In this document: piece by piece, positions 38,379-49,479 of the stretch | Layout of the letters: the number at the start of each line of letters is the position of its first letter | How positions within the stretch are numbered: position 1 is the stretch's first letter | NCBI RefSeq assembly: GCF_033115175.1 | Contig: NC_084840.1 | Location: forward strand, 79,003,179-79,067,178 | DNA: 64,000 nt | Direction of reading: 5' to 3' | DNA from: Lepus europaeus | Taxonomy: Eukaryota; Chordata; Mammalia; Lagomorpha; Leporidae | The notes under the pieces: model-generated | What the model was told of the DNA's origin: nothing | Database searches by the model: none | The model's input: the letters and a program-made list of their open reading frames with translations, nothing else | Position numbers and translations under genes: made by a program

Positions 38379-38671
38379 TTTAAGATTTATCCATTTATTA
38401 GAGCACCAGAGAGCTTGGGGGGGGGAGGGAGGACACGGAGAGAGACATCTTCCCATCCTTGGGTTCACTCCTCATATGCTCACAGGTCTCCAGGTCTCCC
38501 ATGTGCATAGCAGGGGCCTAAGCAACTGGACCATTTTTTGTTGCTTTCCCCAGGCCATCAGTAGGGGGGTTGAATTGGAAGTGGATCAACCAGGACACAA
38601 ACCATCATCCATATGGTTGCTGACATCGTAAGCAGTGGTCTCGCCCTTCATACCCACAATGCTGGCACCTA
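38379..38671 (-). repeat. CSINE, old, tail-to-tail with previous SINE
   Basis: Starts AAGATTTATCCATTTATTAG, only a few bases after the tail of the plus-strand copy. The G-rich tract at 38418-38430 replaces the usual GA run. Confidence 0.8.
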
Positions 38672-38699
38672 AAGCTTTAAAACATACATGAGGAATGCT

Positions 38700-38960
38700 A
38701 TTTGTTTAAGTTTTATGAATATAAAGAGTACAGATTTGAAGTATTTCATAGATACAGTATAAAAAGATAACCATACTTCCCGCCCTCTCTCCATTAATCC
38801 CCCTCCTTTTTTTCCCCCATTAATTTTTGCAAAAATGTACTTTCAATTTACTTTATAATCACAGGCTTAACACACCACTAACCATATGTTGAACACAGTA
38901 TTATGCTTTAAAAAATACCCACATAGTTCATTGCTAAGTACTTGTCCATTGCATTATCAA
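38700..38960 (-). repeat. L1 3'-end fragment
   Basis: 'CAGTATAAAAAGATAACCATACTTCCCGCC ... TACTTTCAATTTACTTTATAATCACAGGCTTAAC' parallels the L1 ends at 13.7, 31.4 and 54.9 kb. Confidence 0.7.
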
Positions 38961-39572
38961 GACTTTATAAATATATTAAAAATATTTTTCCAACTGTCAT
39001 TTATTGCTTTTTGCATTCTATAGTCACTGTTCCCCTACTATTGTATTTTTGTGGTTCTTGTTTTCTTATTCCATTTTTCCTTATTTATGTGATGTATTTT
39101 CTACTCTGATAATAGAAACACAACGTATGTCTAGCAAAGTTTTCTTATCATGTATTTATATTATTCAGGTCATGTTACAGGTTAACATTCATGCAGCCAA
39201 ATGTGTTGGTATTTTGTTTCTCTAACCATTATATCAGGTCTTGTCTTGTAATAAATCATTTAGATATTCTCTAATATTTTTCTCTGGTCCATACATATAG
39301 TTTCTTTGGATTTACTGATCTCTGAAATAGTCTTAAACATGTTGCAAGATGAATCTCTCACTTGTATCTTGCTCTCTTATAATAGCTTCCCTAGACTTAT
39401 GTTCTGAATGCCCCATCTTCCTCTCTCCTCGGAAACCTTTCCCCGATTTCAATTTCCTTTTGCTTCTATTCCCTTGTCTTCTACCCTCCACATGCTAATG
39501 CAGGAAACATTTGTGCAGGCTCAAATAAAATTAATCTAAGAAATCCTGTATTGCACATCTTTTTCTCTTTTC
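38961..39572. other. AT-rich, no gene seen
   Basis: T-rich DNA. No motif or repeat identified. Confidence 0.35.
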
Positions 39573-39900
39573 TTTTTTTAAAGATTTTTATTTATTTATT
39601 TGACAGAGTTACAAAAAGAGAGAGAGAGACAGAGAGAAAGGTCTTCCCTCCGTTGGTTCACTCCCCAAATGGCTGCAATGGCTGGAGCTATGCCGATCTG
39701 AGGCCAGGAGCCAGGTACTTCCTCCTGGTCTCCCACATGCGTGCAGGGGCCCAAGCACTTGGGCCATCCTCCACTGCCTTCCCAGCCACAGCAAAGAGCT
39801 GGACTGCAAGAGGAGCAACCAGGACTAGAACCCGGTGCCCATATGGGGTGCGGGTGCTGCAGGTGGAGGATTAACCTAGTATGCCACGGCACTGGCCCCA
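39573..39900 (-). mobile_element. CSINE with perfect TSD
   Basis: Full-length copy whose head mixes the CATATGGGG of the older type with the 'gattaacctagtatgcc' of the younger type, an intermediate subfamily. TSD TGCACATCTTTTTC at 39552-39565 and 39901-39914. Confidence 0.96.
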
Positions 39901-39914
39901 TGCACATCTTTTTC

Positions 39915-40940
39915 AGTACATCTGTTTCTAGTTTGTATCTTGTTTTTTTTTCCTTTATAAAACCTTTGAAATACCCAATTCTCCATGTATTCATTTCTTG
40001 CCTCCAGGCTATCAACAGCATTATTTTCTCACCACATCTCTCAGGCTTCAAATCTACTTACTCCACTTGAAGTTTCTGTGTAATATAACTTCTAGTAGAA
40101 TCCACTATCCCTGCATCTTCCTGCACCTTAGTTCTTGGGCTTCTGTAGCACTGTAATCCTCATGTCTTCCTATACGTTTCTGACAACTAATTTTCAGTCT
40201 GCTTTCCCTTTTCTTCCTCCTTTGCTTATTGTCAGAAGTTTGATTTTGTAACATTCTAATTTGCACAAATATTTTTTCTCCATATATACATCTTCCAGAT
40301 GAATCTACTGACTACAATAATTTCCACTACCAACACTGAGTCAACTTCAAAAATTTTGTGAAAATTAGTATTAAACCGTGAGACCATTTTAGTGAGACCA
40401 TTTTAGCTCAAAAATGAAAATCAATGCACACTTTCTTTTTTACTATATGAACTTTTGTGGACTTCATGAACATCCTTTTGGTATGTAGACATCATCTAAA
40501 TTTTTAACACCAGCTTGGATTAATTTTTAGTTTCAGACCCACTACCAAATTGCATAGTAAGCACTTCAAATCTGATACAATTGTAACACATACATAGTAT
40601 ATCCTTCAAATATTTTCTTATTCCAGTGGTCCCTTACCTTTCACTGGCTCCATGCAGTTTGTTATTGAGTTGTGAGATTTTAAATGATATCTTCAACTTC
40701 TCTAACTACCCATGAGCCCACATCAATTCCCCCTCATATTATTTTTTACCAAAACCATTGCCCCTTTAATGTATTTGCACTACTCCAGTGGGGATCATTA
40801 TTGAACAAAATATAACCATGCTATAATTTTAACACTCTGCTATTTCATATTGTTCTTAAGACAAAGTCCTATAGTTCCAGAATCACATACAGGGAATTTG
40901 ACCAGAATTGTTTCTATGTAAAATGTATTGCTTGGGATGC
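39915..40940. other. AT-rich, no gene; 14 bp tandem repeat
   Basis: T-rich intergenic DNA. GAGACCATTTTAG(T/C) occurs twice in tandem at 40380-40407. 'CTTCAAAAATTTTGTGAAAATTAG' and 'GAACTTTTGTGGACTTCATGAACATCC' (40345-40475) may be inverted ends of a MITE-like relic. Confidence 0.35.
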
Positions 40941-40942
40941 AT

Positions 40943-40984
40943 GTATGTTTGTGTGTGTGTGCGGGCGTGTGCACATGTGTGTCT
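40943..40984. repeat. (TG)n-rich microsatellite
   Basis: TGTTTGTGTGTGTGTG followed by imperfect GTG repeats at the left edge of the L1 3' UTR. Confidence 0.85.
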
Positions 40985-41440
40985 GTCCCTAGACATGAAG
41001 TAGCACTGGCCATCAACACAGTATCAAGCTAGGATGAAAAGAGGCATACCCACAACCCATACCCACAACCATTATAAATAAGAGTATCAATCGTTCAATC
41101 AACAATGGGGTCACTGTGCACTTACTCCCCATGTACGACCTCTGTCCTTAATGTGCTGTACTTTGAGAATTAACGGTAAAATTTGTCTTCAAAGAGTACT
41201 TTAGACTTTGTGTGTCTGTGTGGGTGTAAACTGTTGGAATCTTTACTTAGTATATACTAAGTTGATCTGTGTATAAAGATAATTAAAAATGAATCTTAAT
41301 GAAGAATGGGATGGGAGAGGGAGTAGGAGATGGTATGGTTTTGCGGGTGGGAGGGTGGTTTTAGGGTAAAAAGCCGCTATAATCCAAAAGTTGTACTTTT
41401 GAAATTTATATTTATTAAATAAAAGTTTTCGGAAAAAACA
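40985..41440 (+). mobile_element. L1 3' UTR, younger lagomorph type, 5'-truncated
   Basis: 'TTACTTAGTATATACTAAGTTGATCTGTGTATAAAGATAATT', 'GAATGGGATGGGAGAGGG', 'GGTTTTGCGGGTGGGAGGGTGG' and the end 'TTTATTAAATAAAAGTTTTCGG' + A run match, inverted, 59.92-60.3 kb. No ORF2 sequence remains. Confidence 0.85.
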
Positions 41441-42013
41441 ATGCAAGTACTACAGCAATTTCAAGCATCTTACAATCTGATGCCCCAGAAGGGCTCCACC
41501 CTCCGGGTCAGTGCTCAGAGGAAGGCCGATGATTTCATCCTTGCACAAGAACGACCCGCAGGTGAGAGGAAACTTCGGAAACTCCCTAGGTGCTGGGACA
41601 GCCAGGAAGCGGTCAGTCTTCCTGGGGTCTGGACAGGCCATGCGCAGAGCGGACGCAAGAGGGCAGCAGAGGATAACCGCACACTGCTTCGTGGTGCAAA
41701 ACGAAGGAAGCAGGTGTTCAGGTTGAAAAAAATGCGTGTTATCCCGAGAAAACCCCATGAGAACCGAAAGGTCTGTAAAGATGGTGAACCTTCTAACTCC
41801 ATGGTTTGGCCAAAGTGCAAACCACTGGTCAGAGACAGACAAAGCCCTCTTAGTCTGGGTAGATGAGAGTAAAGAAAGCAGATGCTACGGGCACACAGAC
41901 TGCATTGGAACCAGGACACCAGTCTGAGGAGACCTTATGTATGCCTCCGTCCCCAGAGGTGTGAACCTATGCTGATCCAAGCCTGACAGATTCTTCCTGT
42001 CGTAAACAAACAT
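41441..42013. other. segment with inverted duplicate at 50.2 kb; left flank of SOX2 pseudogene
   Basis: 41475-41685 aligns closely with the reverse complement of 50200-50415 (shared CAGAAGGGCTCCACC, GACCCGCAGGTGAGAGG, GTGCTGGGACAGCCAGGAAG, CGCAGAGCGGACGC). The 141-codon frame starting at 41441 begins in the L1 tail junction and shows no domain. Source of the segment unknown. Confidence 0.5.
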
Positions 42014-44862
42014 AAAGACAATAGAGGACGGCTGTCTATTAGCTTGTTCCAAAAAGTATCAGGAGTTGTCAAGGCAGAGAGAAGAGTGTTTGCAAAAGGG
42101 GAAGTAGTGTGCTGCCTCTTTAAGACCGGGACCAAGAGAAAGAAGATAATGAAAAGAAAGGCACAGAAGTTCGAGCCACAGGCTTAAGCCTTTCCAACAA
42201 CAACAACAGTTGTTGGTGGTGGCACCATCCGGAGGCAGAGGGATGCTTTTTGATCCCAATTCCAGTCTGTCTCTCTCTCCTTCCCCCAAATCTCTCTCTG
42301 TCTGGTCTCCTCAGGAAGCCCCATGCTCACAGCACCACCTCCCCCTCCCCTGGGCCCGCTCACAGCACGCACAGGTACAACAGGATGGAGCCGGAGCCGG
42401 AGCAGCCCAGCCCACGGCAGACTTCAGGGGGCGGCGGCGGGCGACAACCACAGCAGCCCGGATTGCGTCAGACAGCCCATGAACGCCTTCCTGCTGTGTT
42501 CCCCCGGTCAGCGGTGCTAGATGGCCCAGGAGAACCCGCGATGCACAGCTGAGATCAGCAAGCGCCTGGGCGCCGTGTGGAAACCTTTGTGGGAGACGGA
42601 GAAGTGGGCGTTCACTGACGAGGGTGAGCGGCTGCGAGCGCTGCACATGGAGGAGCTCTGGGTTATAAATACCGGCCCCAGCGGAAAACCAAGACGCTCA
42701 GGAAGAAGGATCAGTGCACGCTGCCCGGCGGGGTGCTGGACCCGACGGCCACAGCAAGCGAGCGGGGCCAGGGTGGGCGCCGGCGTGAACTAGCGCGTGG
42801 GTAGCTACGCACAGAGGAACGGCTGGAGCAAGGGCAGCTACATCATGATGCAGGACCCTCTGGGCTACCCGCAGCTCCCGGCGCCGTGCAGATGCAGCCC
42901 AGGCACCCTAGGACGTGAGCGCACTGCAGTGCAACTCCACGAGCAGCTCACAGACCTGCATTGACGGATCTCCCACCTACAGCACGTACTACGCGCAGCA
43001 GGGCACCCCGGCAAATGGCGCTTGGCTCCCTGGGCTCGGGGGTGAAGGCCGAGGCCAGCTCCAGCCCCCAGCCCCGTGGTTACCTCTTCCTCCCACTCCA
43101 GGAAGCCCTGCCAGGCCGGGGACCTGGGGACATGACCAGCAGGTACCTCCCCGGCGCCGAGGTGCCCCAGCCCGCCGCCCCTCCAGACTCCACAGATCCT
43201 GGCACTACCAGAGCAGCCCGGTGCCACGCATGGCCGTGGATGGCGCACTGCCCATCTTGTTCATGTCAGGGGCTGGGCAGTGGACTGCAGGAGGGGGAAG
43301 TGGGTGTTGCAGAGACTTTCAGAGACAAGGGAAATGGAAGGGGTGCACAAGGAGAGTGAGACAGAGCATGGGGAAAACACCGGTACGCTAAGAAAGAAAA
43401 AAAAAAAAAAGGAAAGAAAGGAAAAAGAAAAACAGATCTCATCACCCACAGCAAATGACAGCTGCAGGGGAGAGAGCACCAATCCCATCCACACCAACGC
43501 CAAACCCGCGATGCTGACCAGAAAGCTTTTATCAGAGATCCTGGACTTCTTTTGGGGGGCTATCTTTGTGCAGAGAAGACCGGGGAAGGGAGGAGAAGGG
43601 TTGGGGAGGGCGGGGGAAGGGACCTTGTATAGTTCTGGAGGAAAACAAAGCTACAAAAAACTTAAAAAGTTGTAGTGGTACATTAGGAGCTTTGCAGGAA
43701 GTTTGCAAAAAGGCTTAACCAATAAAATTTAGAGCTAGTCTCCAAGTGACAAAAAAGAGTTTTAATATTTGCAAGCAACTTTTGTATTCATGGAGATAAA
43801 CATGGCAATCAAAATGTCCATTGTTTATAAGCTGAGAATTTGCCAATAATTTTCAAGGAGCAGCTTTTTGCTGAATTTTGTTTCTGTGGCTGAGATTCAG
43901 ACAGCTGCAAACATGGAAATAAGAAAATTAATAAGATTTGGACATGTTAATTGTTTAAAAATTGTACAAAAGGAAAAAAGAATAAGTACTTGGAAAACTG
44001 TCTCCATGTTCTTGTTTCAAAAAAGGGGAGGGGGGACAAGAGTTTTAGACGGTACTAATTTTTTTTAACTTACTGTTAAAAGCAAAAATGGCCATGCAGG
44101 TCGACATCATTGGTACTTTATAATAGCTTTTGTTCAATCCCAACTTTTCCTTTGGTTCAGATAAAAAAAAAAAAGACGTGATATTACTGTATTTGAAATA
44201 TTTTCTTATGGTTTGTAATATTTATGTAAATTTATTGTGATTTTCAAGATTTCCCTCTTCCCTTTATTTTCCATAGTTGTATTTTTTAAAGATTTATTTA
44301 TATATTTAAAAGTCAAAGTTACACAGAGGGAGGAGAGGCAGAGAGAGAAAGAGAGCTAAAGAGAGAAAGAGAAAGAAAGAGAGATAAAAAGAAAGAAAGA
44401 GAGAGAGAGGAAGGTCTTCCATCTGCTGGTTCACTCCCCAATTGGCTGCAACAGCCAGAGCTATATGGATCTGAAGTCAGGAGCTTCTTCTGGGTCTCTC
44501 ACATAGGTGCGGGGGTCCAAGGACTTGGGCCATCTTCTGATTTCCCAGGCCACAGTAGAGAGCTGGATTGGAAGTGGAGCAGCTGGGTCTCAAACCAGCA
44601 CCCATATGGGATGCTGGTGCTTCAGGCCAGGATGTTAACCCACTGCACCACAGTGCCAACCCCTCCATGATTCTATTTTAAAAGATTCGGTTCTGTATTA
44701 TTTGAATCAGTCTGCCAAGAATCCATGTATATATTTGAATTAATACCATCCTTATAACAGGTACCTTTTCAACTTAAATTTTTACTCCATTATGCACAGT
44801 TTGAGATAAATAAATTTTTGAAATATGGACACTGATTTTTTTAAAAAAAAGACAATAGAGGA
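42014..44862 (+). pseudogene. SOX2: SOX2 processed pseudogene, near full length
   Basis: Retrocopy of the SOX2 mRNA, encoding the HMG-box pluripotency and neural transcription factor. The 15 bp TSD AAAGACAATAGAGGA flanks it at 42014-42028 and 44848-44862, and a short A run precedes the right copy. It holds most of the 5' UTR (from GGCTGTCTATTAGC, 42029), the CDS equivalent (about 42373-43269) and the 3' UTR to AATAAATTTTTGAAATATGG. Disabling changes: the first ATG is AGG, a frameshift lies in the N-terminal Gly/Ala region, TAG at 42518-42520 truncates the HMG box after PMNAFLLCSPGQRC, more frameshifts follow, and the normal stop is TCA (43267-43269). Recognisable pieces include [27 protein letters not shown] and [20 protein letters not shown] interrupts the 3' UTR. 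SOX2 is a single-exon gene, so lack of introns proves nothing; the TSD and A tail do. Confidence 0.96.
44270..44679 (-). mobile_element. CSINE in SOX2 pseudogene 3' UTR
   Basis: Older-type copy (44286-44663) with an expanded purine tract. Diverged TSD TCCATAGTTGTATTTT / TCCATGATTCTATTTT at both ends. SOX2 3' UTR sequence resumes directly after it. Confidence 0.93.
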
Positions 44863-45354
44863 GTAGAAAGACTACAGGAGCATGTATTAGAGCAGTAGAA
44901 AACAATATACCAAGGAGCAAACAAATCTGATGAGATAAGGAAACCTCTTCCTAGAAAAACCAAATAACCCTGATGGACTTTAGTGAAATATCAGAGTTCA
45001 GTTCAGTATAAACCAATGTGGGCAGGCTGGCAGCTCAAACAGGCAGATGCAATTAATCTAATGTAGGCTCACTCTTCTAACTGGAAGGTCTGGTCCAAGG
45101 CAACAAGGGCTTCATGTGAATCTCAGTGCATCTCCTTCCTGTCAGTGCCCTCTGGGTGAAGTGCACCTGTGATGAAGTCTGTTGGGTTTAGTGCTCATTG
45201 CCATGAGAATAAACACATACAGAGGGGAATAGTGGACTGATTCCCTTTGTGAAATGAAAAAAACTATCTGACTTGATCAATCGAAAGTGTGCTCCTGATG
45301 GTCTCTGGGTGATGGCATTGACAGCACATGAAGATGGAGAGTCTGCTTTCTGGC
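44863..45354. other. no gene seen
   Basis: Right flank of the SOX2 pseudogene. Mixed composition, nothing recognised. Confidence 0.35.
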
Positions 45355-45435
45355 TTCTGCCACTGATTAGCTTTGTGATCTGGGGCAAAGCACATCAGAT
45401 CTCCAAAACTCAGTTTGCTAGATGATAACTTGGAC
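45355..45435 (+). repeat. MIR fragment
   Basis: 'TCTGCCACTGATTAGCTTTGTGATCTGGGGCAAAGCAC ... CTCAGTTTGCTAGATGATA' follows the conserved core and 3' part of the ancient MIR SINE. Confidence 0.7.
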
Positions 45436-45805
45436 AATATCTTTTTAACAGTATTCCCTCTCTTGGTCTACCAAGATGTAGAAGTTCAATATGTTTTTGA
45501 GAAAACCCAAAAGTGTGATGGGTGTGAGCATTACAAGTTGTGTCTAAAATGGCTCCTAGACTACACAACTCAGGAATTCAGTGGCCTAGTGAATCTTGGG
45601 GTGTGGATCTGTGATTTTGCTGCACACAGATCATTCTGCTGTGCTGGAGGGAGAGACCTGTAACTGCAGATTTACCCTTTCCCCAGTCCAGGAAACTTGT
45701 ACTTGAGAACAATTTCTCTAACTACCTTCCTTGGTGTATCTGTTGTCTAAATGTCTGTAGTACATGGTTTAGGACTTTGTGATGCATTGCTCTGCAACAG
45801 CACAC
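45436..45805. other. no gene seen
   Basis: An 82-codon plus frame (45415-45663) starts inside the MIR and has no domain. Judged chance. Confidence 0.35.
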
Positions 45806-46350
45806 TTGGATAGTAGGAAGAACACTAGAATTGGACTTAGAAGAACAGCATTTGAATTCTGATTCTTTGGGTGCTGGTAGTGGGCTCCTGAAGCCTCAGT
45901 TTAGTCACCTTAGAAATGGTTAATAGGCCAGCGCCGTGGCTTAACAGGCTAATCCTCCGCCTTGCAGCGCTGGCACACTGGGTTCTAGTCCCGGTCGGGG
46001 TGCTGGATTCTATCCTGGTTGCCCCTCTTCCAGGCCAGCTCTCTGCTATGGCCCGGGAAGGCAGTGGAGGATGGCCCAAGTCCTTGGGCCCTGAACCCGC
46101 ATAGGAGACCAGGAGAAGCCCCTGGTTCCTGGTTTCGGATCAGCGAGAAGTGCTGGCCATAGTGGCCATTGGAGGGTGAACCAACGGCAAAAAGGAAGAC
46201 CTTTCTCTCTGTCTCTCTCTCACTATCCACTCTGCCTGTCAAAAAAATAAAAATAAAAATAATAAAAAAAAAGAAATGGTTAATAGCATCCAGCTCATGT
46301 GTTGTGGGTTTAGCAGTGATTTTGTTGTGTAAGAGGAATGAGATGATAAA
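45806..46350 (+). repeat. MIR, split by young CSINE
   Basis: 'AAGAACACTAGAATTGGACTTAGAAGAACAGCATTTGAATTCTGATTC ... GCCTCAGTTTAGTCACCTTAGAAATGG' is MIR-like. After the SINE, 'GAGGAATGAGATGATAAAA' resembles the MIR end. Confidence 0.6.
45927..46271 (+). mobile_element. young CSINE
   Basis: CCAGCGCCGTGGCTTAACAGGCTAATCC head to TCTGCCTGTCAAAAAAATAAAAATAA tail. Perfect 15 bp TSD AGAAATGGTTAATAG at 45912-45926 and 46272-46286. Confidence 0.97.
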
Positions 46351-46673
46351 ATGATTATTTTAATAGTTCACATCAGGATATTTATTAAGAAGAGAATACT
46401 TTTTAAAGAAAAAATTCTGATAAGCCAATTAGGGGAAATAAAGAAAAACTGTGAAGGAAAGAATTGGACCATAACACACAGGTCTATGAAGCTGCACTGC
46501 AAAAGACAAGAGCCTGAATTTAGAGTGGGACAAGAAGAAAATAAGAAATTGGTAGAGGGGGAAGAAGGAGCAAGGATGGCTACATGGCAGAATGTTGATG
46601 TTCACAGAGAAATCACAAGTGATAATTTAATCAATGACTTGAACACTGGAATGCCTAAGAATTTGTTTTTGTT
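46351..46673. other. A-rich, no gene called
   Basis: A 108-codon plus frame covers this stretch (46351-46677) but its residues are mostly K/E/N/I from base composition and no family is recognisable. Confidence 0.3.
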
Positions 46674-46967
46674 TTAAATTTATTTATTTATTTGAAAGTC
46701 AGAGTTGAGAGAGAAAGAGAGAGAGATCGTCCATCTGCTGCTTCACTTCCCAAATGGCCACAATGGCCAAGACTGGGCCAAGCTGAAGACAGAAGCCAAG
46801 CTCCCATGTGGGTGCCAGGGACCCAAACAATTGCATCACCTTCTGCTGCTTTGACCAGGCTATTAGCAGGGAGCTGGACTAGAAGTGGAGCAGCTAGGAC
46901 ACAAACTGGCTCTGATATGGGAAGCAGGCATCACCTGCAGTGGATTTACTCACCATGCCACGTCTCC
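46674..46967 (-). repeat. CSINE, old
   Basis: TTTAAATTTATTTATTTATTTGAAAGTCAGAGTTGAG to CACCATGCCACGTC. Confidence 0.88.
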
Positions 46968-47880
46968 TTCTCTGCCATTTTTCAGTTGTGGTGTTGCTGT
47001 AATCTATGTCCTCTCTCTCAACCCAAACCTTGAAAAATTCTATTATTTCCACAAATATTTCATGTGAGTTTTTATTTTTCATAGAAATCATGGAGGAATA
47101 GCAGTATTCCCAAAGTGGTATGACACAAAATAGAAAGAAGGAAGTGCCCATGTAAGAGAAACTGAAATCAGAATGTTCATTAGGAGCCTATATTCAGAAT
47201 CACATGGGCTTCTGAGCCCCCTCAGAATTCACAGCTTATTTGAGGAAGACAATGGGCTTTTTGGATAAGCAGAGAGATTGGGTTGAGTCAGTTTTCTCTG
47301 AGTTCCAGAGGACAGACTGACAGATGGCTTACATGTGGTTTGGGGCAGGTCCAAGCACAGGATAGGCTCTCAGTGTCAATTGTGTCCGAATCACCATTTG
47401 TGTCTTGTTCTGATGTGCTTTGCAGATGAGGTTGTATGCTCTCACAGCAAGTGCTGTGACCAGAAACTATCCCATTTCTCTGAAATCTCCCTAAAATCTG
47501 GCAAAATGCTAAAGGAAGAGAAAGAAGAGACAGGAGGAAGGTCAGGTTCTCAGCATTAACCACAATCCTTGTGCTATGTCCCAGGATGAGGTGGGATATG
47601 AACTCAGTTTGCGGCAAAGCCCAGACTGCCAACCAGTATATGTATACACTCTGCCTCAGGGCCCATCTCACCTTACTTTGCCCCACATAGTCCCACTTAG
47701 AGAAACCATGACTCGGGAGTCCAAGGAAGGCCCACAGGATGAAGCAACTGGGGGTTGAAATGCAGAGGAGAAGGGGTATCCACAGGGAATGTGATTTTTT
47801 ATTTCAGGTTTCCTAAGAGCTTTCCTGGCTCCCTCCCCAGAAGTCAGCTTGGTTTGCCATGGCTAATTGCCTTGCCTGTA
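46968..47880. other. no gene seen
   Basis: About 0.9 kb of mixed composition. Frames on both strands at 47288-47758 overlap and lack motifs. Confidence 0.35.
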
Positions 47881-48395
47881 GGGTTGCCATTTTAACAGAA
47901 ATACAGGGCACACAGTTAAATTTGACTTTAAAACAAACTTTTAAAAATATAATCATATTCCAGCCGGTGCTGCAGCTCACTAGGCTAATCCTTTGCCTGT
48001 GGTGCCAGCACCCCGGGTTCTATTCCCAGTTGGGGTGCTGGTTCTGTCCTGGTTGCTCCTCTTCCAGTCCAGCTCTCTGCTGTGGCCCAAGAAGGCAGTG
48101 GAGGATGGCCCAAGTGCTTGGGCCCTTGCACCTGCATGGGAGACCAGGAGGAAGCACCTGGCTCCTGGCTTCAGATCTATGTAGCGTGCTGGCCATAGCG
48201 GCCATTTGGGGGTGAACCAACGGGAGGAAGACCTTTCTCTCTGTCTCTCTCTCTCTCACTGTCTAACTCTGCCTGTCAAAAAAATTGAAAAAAAAGAAAA
48301 AAATATAATCATATTCCATCCAATATTAGGCATATATGAATTCTAAACAATTATTTGGTGTTTATCTAAAATTTAAAACTAAATTAGACATCATG
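47881..48395. repeat. palindromic DNA-transposon (MITE) relic split by SINE
   Basis: 'GGGTTGCCATTTTAACAGAAATACAGGGCACACAGTTAAATTTGACTTTAAAACAAAC' and, past a SINE, 'CCAATATTAGGCATATATG ... TTATTTGGTGTTTATCTAAAATTTAAAACTAAATTAG' form the two arms of a known type of short palindromic mammalian DNA-transposon repeat. Exact family name not recalled. Confidence 0.55.
47962..48300 (+). mobile_element. young CSINE nested in MITE relic
   Basis: Young-type head (GGTGCTGCAGCTCACTAGGCTAATCC). Perfect 17 bp TSD AAATATAATCATATTCC at 47945-47961 and 48301-48317. Confidence 0.97.
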
Positions 48396-48895
48396 TATTT
48401 ATCTTGCAACCATAGTTGTCTTGGCACAATTTTTCAGAGAGTACAGGTATAGGGTAATTTCCCATTGAGTGGCTTCAGCAGGGGGAACCTAACATCTGTT
48501 GTTGACAGCCTTGAAGCAACTGCTTCATGTGCAGTGCTCAGTACGGGGCAACAGTGCTGGTGTGGCTGATCCACCAGTCCTGGTTTTCCTAGGACTTACC
48601 TACTTTAGCAGTAATAGCCCCAACTCTTGGGAAACCTCTTCATTCCTTGCAAGGCAGGGCAGTTAGCTACCCTAGCGCTGGATATACCTGCCGGAGCTAA
48701 GATGTTGAAAGCTGATGTATGTATGGTGACTGCCAGGAGAGTCTCCAGGAGTCTCACTATTTCAAGTGCATTTCTCTGGCTCCAGTGTGAAAATATTAGG
48801 CAAGTTCTGGGAAAGTTTAGGAATCCTACATCTGAAAAGTATTGATTCTAGAGATCATTAGAGTCCATCCTTTATTTTATTCAATGTTTATCAAA
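48396..48895. other. no gene seen
   Basis: Mixed composition. Frame 48627-48845 (+) has no recognisable domain. Confidence 0.35.
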
Positions 48896-49015
48896 CATTT
48901 TCAGCCACATCTTGTCACTGGTCCACTCCCCAAGTACCAGCAACAAATGGGGTGGGGTCCAGGAAGAAAACAGGAGCCTGGATTCAGTCTGAGACCCTAG
49001 GGAGTCCTATATGGG
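48896..49015 (-). repeat. CSINE fragment, old
   Basis: 'CACTGGTCCACTCCCCAAGTACCAGCAAC ... GAAAACAGGAGCCTGGA' keeps the middle of the C repeat. Confidence 0.45.
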
Positions 49016-49095
49016 GTGAAGGCATCCACATCGTCTTAAACCAGTGTTCCAAACACTCATTCCAGTGTACTGCATTCTTCATAGATAAGCGAATT

Positions 49096-49448
49096 TTTTA
49101 CTACTCATTTGAAACATTGAGTTACAATGAGGGAGGGAGGGAGGGAGGGGGAGGGAGAGGGAGAGAGAGAGAGAGAGAGAGAGAATGAATCTTCTATACA
49201 CCAGTTCACTCTCCAGATGGCCACAATGTCCAGGGCCCAGCCTGGAGGCAGCCAGGAGCTGGGAGCTTCATTGGGGTCTCCCTCGTGGGTGGCAGGAGCC
49301 ACGCACGTGGGCCATCTCCGCTGCTTTTCCCAGGACATCAGCCAGGAGCTGAATCAGAAGTGGAGCAGCCGGGACACAGATGCGCACCCAGATGCGATGT
49401 CGCGTGATAGGCTGCGGCTTTCTGGGCAATGCCACAATGCTCGCCCCT
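49096..49448 (-). repeat. CSINE with G4-prone (GGGA)n tract
   Basis: Full-length copy. The purine tract at 49128-49160 is (GGGA)n rather than (GA)n. Confidence 0.9.
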
Positions 49449-49479
49449 AGAGCACTGAGTTAGAGCACTGACCATCCAG

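Noticed and set aside
41441-41866. 141-codon frame left of the SOX2 pseudogene
   Set aside because: It starts at an L1 tail junction, lacks any motif, and the homologous copy at 50.2 kb does not keep the frame.
42915-43391. 158-codon plus frame in the SOX2 pseudogene
   Set aside because: It follows SOX2 only in patches and shifts frame; it is decay debris.
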